A stretch of 64,000 nt of DNA from Atrina japonica. Its lineage: Eukaryota > Mollusca > Bivalvia > Pterioida > Pinnidae. The stretch spans positions 658,501 through 722,500 of the forward strand of contig BROG01000134.1 of the NCBI GenBank assembly GCA_030159075.1, read 5' to 3'. Shown piece after piece: positions 40,101 to 47,913 of this stretch. Made by a program: the position numbers and the translations under genes. The stretch's first letter is position 1. Each line of letters begins with the position of its first letter. The notes beneath the pieces are model-generated. The model searched no databases, was not told the DNA's origin, and saw only the letters and a list, made by a program, of their open reading frames with translations.

Positions 40101-40168
40101 CACAAGCTGCATCGTCAACAAGAGTATCTGGTTCATCATCTCAAGTCTTTACAAAGACATCCAAATAA
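18846..40168 (+). CDS. TPGS2: Tubulin polyglutamylase complex subunit 2 (TPGS2), complete 10-exon gene
   Basis: TPGS2 is a non-catalytic subunit of the TTLL1-containing complex that adds glutamate side chains to tubulin in cilia, flagella and neurons. Coding exons: 18846-18918, 22451-22530, 26417-26504, 26995-27135, 29191-29292, 30896-30961, 36717-36880, 37844-37980, 39461-39529, 40099-40168 (stop TAA). They total 990 nt, 329 residues; every intron is GT/AG and all phases join. Residues about 13-80 carry the Knr4/Smi1 (SUKH-like) pattern: LEQLNIGVLKYLE, WEQ, LPEDLKNFY, SDGFKLTWS. The hallmark block (residues about 190-245) reads SEIWFLDRALRWHFLTDTF, then HLGLPQWQYA and QWFSMY, nearly identical to the vertebrate protein. 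The C-terminus is a low-complexity Ser/Lys/Thr tail, also typical. An in-frame TAA at 18834 closes the frame upstream; ATG codons at 18846, 18852 and 18864 are possible starts. Homology was recognised from memory of the family, not from a search. Confidence 0.95.
20627..20930. mobile_element. MITE-like element, AGAGAG(C/T)ACAGCTC family, copy A (TPGS2 intron 1)
   Basis: It begins GAAAGAGAGTGCAGCTCC and ends GAGCTGTGCTCTCT, a 14-bp TIR with one mismatch. The interior is shared with copy B: ACACCTTT, GTATTGCATTTT.GGTAATTTC and TAATCAATAAGTTT. No coding capacity. Confidence 0.75.
21470..21504. repeat. (AT)n microsatellite in TPGS2 intron 1
   Basis: About 35 bp of uninterrupted AT, just upstream of MITE copy B. 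Confidence 0.95.
21608..21950. mobile_element. MITE-like element, AGAGAG(C/T)ACAGCTC family, copy B (TPGS2 intron 1)
   Basis: It begins GAAAGAGAGCACAGCTC and ends GAGCTATGCTCACT in the same orientation as copy A, about 980 bp downstream. Shared internal blocks, such as GGTAATTTCTAATCAATAAG, show common descent. Overall divergence is considerable, so the insertions are not recent. Confidence 0.75.
22451..22530 (+). CDS. TPGS2: TPGS2 exon 2
   Basis: The acceptor follows a pyrimidine-rich stretch ending TTCTTTGTAG, and the donor is CAG|GTACTT. It encodes ...DLEQRGPADRHNVLMWEQ in phase 2 to phase 0. It matches the vertebrate segment of the form EKPPAERH..SSWEQ at the start of the Knr4/Smi1-like domain. 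Confidence 0.93.
22954..23767 (-). pseudogene. Tc1-like transposase pseudogene (TPGS2 intron 2)
   Basis: Read on the minus strand, the frames give the usual order of a Tc1/mariner-superfamily transposase: helix-turn-helix start GMLEAGMSQSNVARQFGV, linker SGRQRVTSRGQDAY, HLGNRFQSA, NRLREANIHPLRPAI, the first catalytic region DILFTDES, QQGNARPHS with the second, and a C-terminus ending VNGGHTCY before a stop. The VMVWGGI region between the first and second catalytic residues is deleted, and stops and frameshifts are present. The element is dead. It lies antisense to TPGS2 in a 3.9-kb intron. I did not identify terminal inverted repeats with confidence. Confidence 0.9.
23975..24174. repeat. 100-bp tandem duplication (TPGS2 intron 2)
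   Basis: GAACCCTTTCATAACTGAGA at 23975 recurs with one change at 24075, and the similarity continues through ACATTAAAGAT and CCTACATGTCACCAT. There are two copies, highly similar. Confidence 0.9.
24573..24647. repeat. (TA)n microsatellite (TPGS2 intron 2)
   Basis: About 75 bp of alternating TA. Confidence 0.97.
24763..25242. repeat. Long (CA/CATA)n low-complexity array (TPGS2 intron 2)
   Basis: About 480 bp of ACACAC broken by ATACAT, AACAT and GACAT words, with longer period-like blocks such as ACACAAACATATGCACATAC recurring near 24871, 25000 and 25088. Cys/Val/Tyr and Thr/His open frames here are artefacts of composition. Confidence 0.95.
26417..26504 (+). CDS. TPGS2: TPGS2 exon 3 (SUKH-like core)
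   Basis: The acceptor is TTTTTTCCAG and the donor is A|GTAAGT. It encodes RNTCFLPEDLKNFY and then TSDGFKLTWSVKMD. The pattern of Leu-Pro, an acidic pair, Phe-Tyr and then an (N/D)G turn is the diagnostic signature of Knr4/Smi1-type folds. Confidence 0.96.
26995..27135 (+). CDS. TPGS2: TPGS2 exon 4
   Basis: It encodes NGPVPIGKMYINRVNQL and ends in the acidic stretch NPTLADLEGDSDLEDETS. The vertebrate protein has the equivalent PTLADLEDD motif. The donor is G|GTAAGT, phase 1. Confidence 0.95.
27136..29190. repeat. TPGS2 intron 4, built largely of duplicated repeat segments
   Basis: A block beginning near 27790 (GGCCAGATTAGCCCAGGGTG) is repeated near 28263 (GGTCAGATTAGCCCAGGGAT), about 474 bp away. 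Each is followed by AGAACCACTGCATGA and later GATTATCTCCC.TTGTATTCACTATG. Near 28725 CTCAGGTGAGCGATTTAGGCCC occurs, a motif I associate with bivalve dispersed repeats. Loose GTGACTC.GTTGACCTCA.(A/T)AA units run from 28780 to 28960. Confidence 0.7.
29144..29190 (+). repeat. Duplicated 3' splice site before TPGS2 exon 5
   Basis: ACTTTTCAATCTTTTAAG followed by GTCTT occurs twice in direct tandem with a 23-nt offset, giving AG acceptors ending at 29167 and 29190. Only the downstream one keeps the TPGS2 frame. Confidence 0.9.
29191..29292 (+). CDS. TPGS2: TPGS2 exon 5
   Basis: It encodes GLEKPTFDNRCKIFELDPCD followed by GYGKVCLVYKESKV, matching vertebrate EKPHFD...IFELD.C.G.GKVCLVYK. The acceptor lies in a 23-bp direct duplication, so a decoy acceptor sits 23 nt upstream. 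The donor is AG|GTATGT. Confidence 0.95.
29790..29900 (-). mobile_element. PLE terminal-repeat fragment (TPGS2 intron 5)
   Basis: It contains GATGGGATCAGGTGCTAAGGAGGA, then a CATCACCTGATGACC stretch and TGTGAGTCCAG, aligning with the direct repeats at 53.3 and 54.4 kb. It is short and decayed. Confidence 0.55.
30896..30961 (+). CDS. TPGS2: TPGS2 exon 6, putative cassette exon
   Basis: This is 66 nt, phase 1 at both ends, encoding DMSYIDANEIF then DGKHTSELVRF. The acceptor is TTGCCAG and the donor is TG|GTATGA. It is open in the needed frame, but the vertebrate protein has no matching residues at this point. It may be a lineage-specific or alternatively used exon, or a false call. Skipping it keeps the frame and changes the junction to KVGGNEPKSEIW. 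Confidence 0.6.
31140..31181. repeat. (AT)n microsatellite (TPGS2 intron 6)
   Basis: About 42 bp of alternating AT. Confidence 0.96.
31820..32085. repeat. Minisatellite, unit about 28-30 bp (TPGS2 intron 6)
   Basis: Around nine units of AAAAAAGATTTTAGTGGCGT followed by AATGATTT, with small substitutions and A-run length changes. Confidence 0.9.
32222..32330 (+). mobile_element. 3' fragment of SINE family 3 (TPGS2 intron 6)
   Basis: Segments CTGGTCACCACCATAAAACT and GTTGAGTGTGGCGTAAAG resemble the 3' end of the SINE at 55315 (GGACGCCATCATATGACTG, GTTGAGTATGGCGTAAAAC). It is truncated at the 5' end. Confidence 0.5.
33110..33390. repeat. Nested tandem duplication (TPGS2 intron 6)
   Basis: GACCTGCATGACATCTGATA followed by TCAAAGTTAATG occurs twice in close tandem. 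A longer unit (ATTGATTGCTGT...TGAGCAC...GACCTGCA(T/C)GACATC) is repeated about 170 bp later. Confidence 0.85.
36180..36370 (-). mobile_element. PLE terminal-repeat fragment (TPGS2 intron 6)
   Basis: AGGATGTCCTGGATACA, CCAGAGGTGGAATAAGGTGCC, GGAGGATTAAGCAATCCCTG and CCGCCGTGAGTCCACAG follow in the same order as in the repeats at 53.2 and 54.3 kb. No coding capacity. Confidence 0.75.
36717..36880 (+). CDS. TPGS2: TPGS2 exon 7 (most conserved block)
   Basis: The acceptor is TAATTTCAG and the donor is CAG|GTAAAG. It encodes SEIWFLDRALRWHFLTDTF, YYRLLLMHLGLPQWQYA and IGVSQQAQ. This is the strongest single match to TPGS2 in the window. Confidence 0.97.
37844..37980 (+). CDS. TPGS2: TPGS2 exon 8
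   Basis: It starts with QWFSMYAPVRLELD, matching vertebrate QWFSMYKP. A run of six Ser codons follows, then SQLDVNKVFKGK, which matches the vertebrate LDPSKVFKSK segment. The donor is AA|GTAAGT, phase 2. Confidence 0.95.
38603..38955. repeat. Duplicated 135-140-bp block, offset 216 bp (TPGS2 intron 8)
   Basis: CATGCCCAGTCATATCTCTG at 38603 recurs at 38819, and the match continues through GTGGATGCTAAGTTATTTAT and CACAAATGTTGATGCC to an AATAATAAAAG end. Identity is very high, so the duplication is recent. Confidence 0.93.
39021..39220. repeat. 40-bp minisatellite, five units (TPGS2 intron 8)
   Basis: Units start at 39021, 39061, 39101, 39141 and 39181 with exact 40-bp spacing, each with TAGTTTTCTCCAGAAAGGTG or a variant and then TGCCCTTAATTCTTTATAT. 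It ends 241 bp before exon 9. Confidence 0.95.
39461..39529 (+). CDS. TPGS2: TPGS2 exon 9
   Basis: It encodes the basic, low-complexity KKPSGTQSQNAGNIKKK tail segment between the acceptor TTTACAG and the donor AA|GTAAGA. Phases fit exons 8 and 10. The tail is poorly conserved in the family, so support is mainly phase and composition. Confidence 0.88.
40099..40168 (+). CDS. TPGS2: TPGS2 exon 10 (C-terminus and stop)
   Basis: The acceptor is TTTTTTTCAG. It encodes SQAASSTRVSGSSS then QVFTKTSK and the TAA stop at 40166-40168. The Ser/Thr-rich ending resembles vertebrate TPGS2. Confidence 0.88.
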
Positions 40169-40193
40169 TAATTCTTATCATGTTTTGCATAGA

Positions 40194-40234
40194 AATAAAG
40201 CTATTTATTGGGGGGGGGGGGTGAACAGAATAAA
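40194..40234 (+). terminator. Polyadenylation signals of TPGS2
   Basis: Two AATAAA hexamers lie 26 and 61 nt after the stop codon (40194-40199 and 40229-40234), with a G-rich run between them. They predict a short 3' UTR. Transcript evidence is needed to say which is used. Confidence 0.6.
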
Positions 40235-40485
40235 GGGAGGCAAGTTTGATTGTCTTTGAAAAGGCTCTGTCAATTTACAACAGAGTGTGTCTGACATTGG
40301 AATAGTTAAGGTTTGTTTGATTTGTAACAAAACTTTGCATGAGAATTTAAATGGTTATGTAGATTCAAGTTTGTGATTTTCATGCTGTTCAACCAACTAT
40401 CATGATTGCTGGCTCTATAAATAACAAAAACACACACAGAACACACACCACAGATGACTGATATATATATATATATAAGTAAGTA

Positions 40486-40532
<47 letters not shown>

Positions 40533-43500
40533 GTACAGTGAACCTGCTTTACAACAACATTCATTATAATGGAATATTCAGTATCTGACAAGAATTGCTC
40601 GTGAACTAACGTACATTTACATAAAAAGTACTCATTATAACTGAATATTTGGCATCCGACTCTGACATTAGATTCTATGAACAAATGTTCAAGGCTCAAT
40701 GTAAACAAATTCTTTACTAGGGCAGTAGAACCCACCTGCCGATAGAGTTATTGTTTTCAGTCTTGATTTTCTTCTTGGTTGAGATCACAGGTAAAATAAT
40801 TGTGTCAATAAAACAATTGCACCATCAATTGTTCTCTAATCTTCACTGATAAGTAACGGCCTTGATGTAAACGATTAGCGCTTGAATCATCCCTTCCTGT
40901 AAAGTAGGCAGTAGGCCTAATGTTTATAAACCTTCAGTAGGTTTTGTTAATACTGAACCGATAGGAAGAAAAAAAACAAACTGAGTACAAATTAAAAAAA
41001 AAGATAAATAACAAAATACGTATAGATCTAGTTGACAAGTTCCTTTACGCTACATGTCCATGCAGTTACAATGTGGTTACAATGGCAGATCTTTAAATTA
41101 CTTTTTATTTAAGCAATAATGAACTTAACTCGGAATTTCATTTGGGCATTTTGTACATGATCCATGCATTTCACGACATCACGGATTTACGATATGCGAC
41201 TGAAAAAAATAATTGTGCATTGATGTTTACAATATTAACTTACATAAATAGAATTAAAAGGTTGAAAATAGTATGAAATAAAGTAATAAGATTTGTTGTT
41301 GTAAGTTTTTTTCATTTACATGTACATATATGCATAAATGATACTCAAGGGAGCTAAGTATGAAATGCCCACTACATCAAATTCATTACAGTGACAAATT
41401 CGATATAACGTCATTCCTACATTGGAACAAACATGGTCGTTGTAAAGAGGGTTCACTATATTTGTATGTATGTGTGTGGTAAGGTTAGTGATACAGACTC
41501 TGATGGAATGCAAGTTCAAAATATAATAAAGTCATGCAAATGACAAAATACTACTGTCATTGAAAATCAATATACTACTGTCATTGAAAATCGAAGATTG
41601 TTATAATAACTACATACAATTATATATCTATAATATAAAACATAAAAATTGCTACTATTTCTTATAATCTTTGTTTCAGAAATTGTGTAAGTGATTTGAT
41701 AAATTATAATAACTTTGATACCATACACACGTCATTATTGTTTTATTAGGTATAGATAAGTAAACCTAATTTTTGTTAGGTACAAATAATTCTTATTTTC
41801 ATAACAAGAAAATAAAGTAAATATTTTACCAATACCAGCTAAGGTGATTATGCACATAAGTAAAATTTTGCTCATGAAGGTTTTAAATTTTGATGGTATG
41901 TTTTTGTGAAAAAAAATTGTTTTTTCGTATAAAAATTTTCTCATTTGTGTTTTATTTGTTGTGTGGTAGTATTTGTTGAAACTGATTACTGTGAATATAA
42001 AGAATCCATTTGAAATTGTGTGATCATAACCTTTTTTTTTATTTTGTTATACTTAAATCAGAATATGCACTTCTTAATAAAATTGTATATTTGATAAAAA
42101 ATTGTCAGTTGTTGATTGCTTATATTGTAATTCAAACTTGTTACAAACAATGAATGTATTCGTTAGCTAGTACTATTGCTACTGTAAATCTAGTTTTATT
42201 TACGAGACTTTTATTTATGAAGTGTGGTGACAGTATAATTAAAAAATCGCAAAAATATTATCTTGCAAATAAATTTAGAACTTTCCGTATTTACATTACT
42301 TTTACAATGTCCGTTTTCTCAGTCAGTTATTGATTAACAATCAACAATTTAAAGAATGCTTGATACATAACTATATTTATTCTGACTGTTATTATTGAGA
42401 TTATTTATTTTTATTGACAACAAAGATGAAAATTCATTGAAAATTACTTTATACAGTCATTATTTTGTGTCAATATACAGTATGGGAATGATACGAGATA
42501 TTTCCAAATTTATATTACAGGATATCTGAAATAAATATTAGTTAAATACTCTTGAATTGAAATGCGGTAACAGGAAAGTTCATTAATTGTCACTAGAAGA
42601 TGTATACAGGGCTTAATTCACACACGAGATAGCAATTTATACATCAACATTGGGTCATGTCAGTCCAACCAATAGCGCAATGTGCTTCTTTGATTTTAAA
42701 GTGGAATGATATATTTTTCTTAAACTCAAATACGTGTTAAATGTACGTGTAATTTGACAATGTTAGTCTTGATGTTGGATTTCTGTTGATAATGTACACA
42801 AATATTTGCAATTCCCCCGTCATTGTGATGTGCAATTGACCTTCTACTACTAACAATGTTATTTGACTTTGTCTCTGTAGAGGCAGTGCGCTGACATAAT
42901 TTGAGTATATAAAACCATTCGTAAAACATTACCACGGTCCGGTGCCTACAGTGTCGGAAAATATACAATCTCAACTTGGTGTAAGGTATGAAAAATACTT
43001 GATATACTGCAACTGGACATATTTTATATGGTTTCCTTACATTAGGAATCTTTTGTGTCCTCTCCTGGCTAACATCTTTTTGTATATATTTACATACAGA
43101 CTGTAAATCCTTCATTACAGTTATACAGAATGACTGTATTGTTATATCAATAAAATCAGTGATTTAAATGTTAACCGCTAGCTGGCGTGGGAATACGTGG
43201 ATATCTAAGAAACCCTTTCCATGACCGTGTTACGGCAGCGATTTGTGGGACAAGTATTCTCTGAACATATGAATGAATCAATAAAGAATAAAATAACACA
43301 CATTCTTCCATTTTTAATTTAAAGCCATTAATTACCACAAAACAAACAAAAATCACTACAAGAAATAGAAAACACAAGACTAGGCCTGCATCTGTAGCAC
43401 ACTGTAGATCTACATGCCCATATCATAGGCCTATTGCGATAGATCTAGGTCATGTTATGAAAAGAAACACAGGCCACAGAAATGAAAATTTGCTTTGTGG

Positions 43501-44629
43501 TTACGTTTCTTGTAAGTAAGTTGAAAAGAGAGCCAGGTCTAGTGCACTTTTGTCCTGTATCTCTGATAAACAGCTTGCTTTTCCGTCACCATATAGACTA
43601 TTCCTGTCAGAAACAATTCGTCACTCGCATCGCGTGAAATAAACTCGGTTCACCTCAAATCCTATTAATTGCTAGGCTAATTACCAGGCCCATCTTGTTT
43701 TTCACAACCTGTAATGTTAATGCCGAGCATAAGTTATTAAGTAGTGTTCATGGGTTTCCCAGTAAATTGACGGGATACTCTATATGATCAGCTGGTAAAA
43801 ACTGAAGTCTGAATTGACATGGATCTATTATACTTTATAGGCCTACACGGATTTTCCATAACGAACGTGTCGATAATTATCTTTTAAACAGAACAATAAC
43901 AATTTGTTATTTCACAACATAATCTGTATTTGTCTTGTTTCAATTGATTTGAAGGATTTGCTAGTGGGCTAGCCTATATACTGAAATAGGCCTACTTACT
44001 AAATCGTCACCCCTTCACAGTTCAGGGCATTTCCCAACTGATTCAACGATTGGTAAAATATCATATAGAATGGCTACTTCCAGTTGTTATGAACGAATAT
44101 TAACAGTCATACTCAAACTTTCTGTGGTATATTCCACTGATAAAATATCAATTCAAACGAAAATTTGTTGTAAACAACGATCATCTGTTGCTATCCAAAT
44201 CGCTCATGGTAGGCCTATCAGCAATTTGCACACGGCCAATTCTAACCCGCCACTACTAAATGGTCGAATATTAAAAATCGCGAACTAAATCTGAGAATAA
44301 GTATTCAAAATTGTCCATATCACTAGTTTCTTTCAAAATGGTATAAAAAATGAAATTAAACCTTAATTTCATTAGTATTTGCGATCAGAAAAGAGAACTA
44401 TTTCTCATGTCAAAACAGCTGTTGAGCCATTACGTCATATGACAACACCCCCGCAAAGTCAGTGTTCTGGAATTAATTTAGTATCCAGTGGACTACAGTG
44501 TCACTGAAAATGTGGATCCTGCTGCACACGAGCATTTTTCCCATGAGCAATGGCTTTTATACACCAATGATGTTCAAAAAATGAAAAACAATCCTTAAAT
44601 ATATACAGTCTTCGCACTCCACAGGATAG
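40235..44629. other. Intergenic region downstream of TPGS2
   Basis: It holds an (AT)n run at 40460-40477, a (TG)n run at 40489-40531 and a 24-bp tandem duplication (ATACTACTGTCATTGAAAAT) at 41545-41592. Open frames such as 42726-43115 (minus, 129 codons) have no recognisable content. I see no further gene. Confidence 0.5.
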
Positions 44630-44930
44630 AAACAGGTTCAATTACTCTTACAGGAACATCGACGGCGTATTGTCTATAACCAGAATTTATTTCAGAATTA
44701 CCTCAGCCAGATGTATCGTTTTGAGCTAGAGATCAATGATACGACAGAGAGTAACACATATGCTTCTTACCTAGATTTACTCCCGTCGATTGGGAAGGAC
44801 GGTCAACCTCACACATCTTCTCCTTTGTATGACGTTTTCTATTCACAATTATACCTTATGCCAGCACCCGCTCCTCTTATGAGTGTTTTATTGTGAGAGC
44901 CAAATGACTACTCACACAGGGTTAGTTGTT
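44630..44930 (+). pseudogene. Penelope-like reverse transcriptase fragment
   Basis: Plus-strand frames read, after a frameshift, RNIDGVLSIT (decayed form of the catalytic RYIDDVLS motif), then FELEINDTTESNTYASYLDL, LPSIGKDGQPHTS and, after another shift, YASTRSSYECFIVRA. This order matches the region following motif C in the reverse transcriptase of bivalve Penelope-like elements. One catalytic Asp is replaced by Gly and the finger/palm part is missing, so the fragment is inactive. Assignment to PLE is from remembered protein patterns. Confidence 0.75.
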
Positions 44931-45104
44931 GAAATTGTCACTTAGGTAGTTTTATGCAGGGATCGTGCAATATGAAATTCCACTCTCAGGAATTTTAGAA
45001 AGTATTCTGGAACATGGTCATATACAGTAACTCCCTTTTGCAAGTGAAATCTAAAACGAAATGATGCCATTTTCACACAACTTGGCATTTTCTACCGAAT
45101 TCGA

Positions 45105-45265
45105 GAGGTTTCCATGTTACATTTGCGACGGATTTGACATGTAAACAGGAGACACTGACTACTTTCGGTCACCTTGTCTCGTGCCGTTTGGAATTCGCAA
45201 TTTCTCCCCATGTTGAGACCATTTATTGATCTAATTTGCCGTATTAATTGGCACTTCATTTTTAC
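45105..45265 (+). mobile_element. PLE terminal-repeat fragment, subfamily 2, copy A
   Basis: GAGGTTTCCATG, TTTGCGACGG, AACAGGAGACACTGACTACT, GCCGTTTGGAATTCGCAATT and CATGTTGAGACC occur in the same order as at 46.8 and 61.5 kb. It lies downstream of the reverse transcriptase fragment in the same orientation. Confidence 0.7.
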
Positions 45266-46689
45266 TTGCATAATAAATGATTATGAAAGTATTGCTTATC
45301 CCTGGAAACGTCATAAAATCCCCAACGTAGTTTCAGCACACAATCTAATTTTGAGACCCATATGCAACATGTTTTTCTATTTTCCTGACGGATAAATATT
45401 TGACATGTTTTAAAATAAATGGAAAAATAATTGTTTCTTGTCATTTGCATCCAAGTGTTTGACAACGAGCAATACAATTATTAAATAAGAAAGTAATAGT
45501 TTAGTTCCAGTATTGCCTGAATTTGGTCATATTCACAGCATACGTGGGAATTACCTTATTGGTAACTGATATGAAAGACTTTAATCCAACATACTTTATA
45601 CTTCGAGTTATCTCACGTCACGTTTTGTCCATGGGTCGTGGACTATCGGGCTAAGGTTAGGGTAAAAATAAAGTTAACATTTATGACCATATTTATGGTC
45701 ATCAGTTATCCCATCAGTCTGTATTAATTTCTATCGATTACTAATTGCAAAAAGATATTCAGCAGTTTAATCTACTATGTTGTAATGATAATCGTGTCAT
45801 GTAATTGTCATCAATATAATATTATATCGTCAAACTGTTTGGAAAATAATATCGTAATAAATTGCAAAATAACGTTTTTAAACGTTAACGATATGAATAG
45901 CAAATGGTGTATATTTTACAATAATATGGTACTTGTAACTTTGGTACCACGTGCACGCCTAATGATTGCACCTGTGTGACGAATTTTATATACAGTTCTA
46001 GGTCCTATTACTATGCCTGACATTTTAATGAATTAAAAGGAATTTGTCATGCTAATGTCACCAGAGATTCCATTCAAGACACTAAAGTCTGCCTTAACTT
46101 AAGAGAAATCATTGTTATGTACAAATACGTGAGCAATATATATGCTAATTCAAAATGTTATAGTCCACTTTTAATGCGAAAAAAAATTGTCAATCTAGAA
46201 ATCTACTCTTTGATTTCAGTTATATATACCCTTCAATATATCCTTGTAAGAAAACTTCCGTCGTGTATCTGAAGTTCGTAGGCAAAATGATAACCGATTT
46301 CTACTAAACGATGTCAAGGGACTGCAAATGACTGACAATATTGATAATTTTAAAACAATCTGTTTCAATTTACCGGGTTATCGGAAAGTGTTTTGTTTTC
46401 TGTTTTGAAGAAATGATTTTTTGCATTATATATGACATGAACTGAAAGCTTATGTGAGCTGTAGGGATACGCTTTTGTCTGTCGTATGTCAACCGTAAAT
46501 CTGTTCTTTAGACGTTTTCTTCTCACGAACCACTAACCACATTTTAACAACATTTGTCAGGGAGTATCCCCTTGGAAAGTACATATTGTAGCTTCAAGTT
46601 AACGAACACCAAAGTGTATGGCTGACCATAGTGGTCAAGATGGGGATAAAATTTCGTGCATCTTTAAATATCGAGGAAACGATTGTCTC
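45266..46689. other. Intergenic stretch, nothing recognised
   Basis: AT-rich sequence with only short, unremarkable frames. Confidence 0.4.
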
Positions 46690-46935
46690 TAAAGTATATT
46701 TGAAATGCAGGACCTTTCAGTCATTGTCTATAGAGTTTGCGAACGGAACTATGTTAAATCGTATGCGACTCGTATTACTTACTGGCAGGGGACGCTGACT
46801 CCTTCCGGACACCTGGCCCTTTTCCGTTTGGGATTCGCAATTGTTCTTCATGTTGAGACCGTTTTTATATTGAATTTTTCGTATTCTTATGGACTTGGAG
46901 TTTCTATTATTCATCGATATTTCCTCATTTTACCA
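46690..46935 (+). mobile_element. PLE terminal-repeat fragment, subfamily 2, copy B
   Basis: It shares GGGGACGCTGACTCCTTCCG followed by GACACCTGG, CCGTTTGGGATTCG and ATGTTGAGACCGT with the copy at 61.5 kb. The short open frame across it is shared with that copy but is likely incidental. Confidence 0.75.
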
Positions 46936-47881
46936 TACTACATTTACTAATACAGACTGGATATGGGATAGAATTATCGTTATTCATCAAGGTTTCAGTT
47001 TCTCTCTCTCTCTTAGGCTTTCTGTATTAAATTGTTATCAATAGCAATCGAGTAAACGTATCATATATATTACTTATAACATGTTCAATCTTGCTAGTAT
47101 ACAAAGTCTGATAGTTTAAAAAACAAAACACTTCACGATGTAAATTTGAAACACGAATGTATAATTCGTATGGTGTATTTTTAATTTATACGACCAAAAT
47201 GAATTTTTAAAATTCTATTTAAGTACACTTGTCAAGTATTTCGTTTTATAAATAATTACGGAATATTTAACTCTGGCTAATATTGCTAAGTCTTTATCTA
47301 TTTGTGGTGCAAACAGAAACTAGGTGCTTCTTGGTTTATATTTGTTTCACTTTTGTCATGTAGATTAACGGTGATAATCACATTAGATATCGTTTACATT
47401 GCTTTATGCCGACCTTTTCTAATAAGTAGGCCACATGCTTACATTGCAATGGATTCTATTCTACGATCTCTTCAAAATTAAGTACAGTAGTTCAACACTG
47501 TCTCATATAGAAGTAGCTTGTAAACATTTCACTTTCATTAACTCTCGGTAACTGACGCAGAGTGGCCCTTCGTTGGTTCTTATACAAATCTATGAAATAT
47601 TTATATGTGTGATTATAGTACATAGCACACGACTGTCATATCAACGTCAAAATATAAGTGTATTCAAGTTAGAAATATGACTTTGCGTAGGTGTACCTGA
47701 TTTATTTTTGTGTATGTATCGACGTATTTACTCACAAAGAGTATTCAAGAATTACTTAGAGACCAAACGAAATAATGTTTATGTATATTTTACATATAAG
47801 TCCAATATCTTACTAGTTGTGCTAATGTTTTAATACATTACTTATCGACATTACAAATGCAATGGTTATTATGATAATATC

Positions 47882-47913
<32 letters not shown>

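Noticed and set aside
42726..43115. 129-codon minus-strand frame
   Set aside because: Reads like random sequence; no recognisable family, and codon use matches the intergenic DNA.
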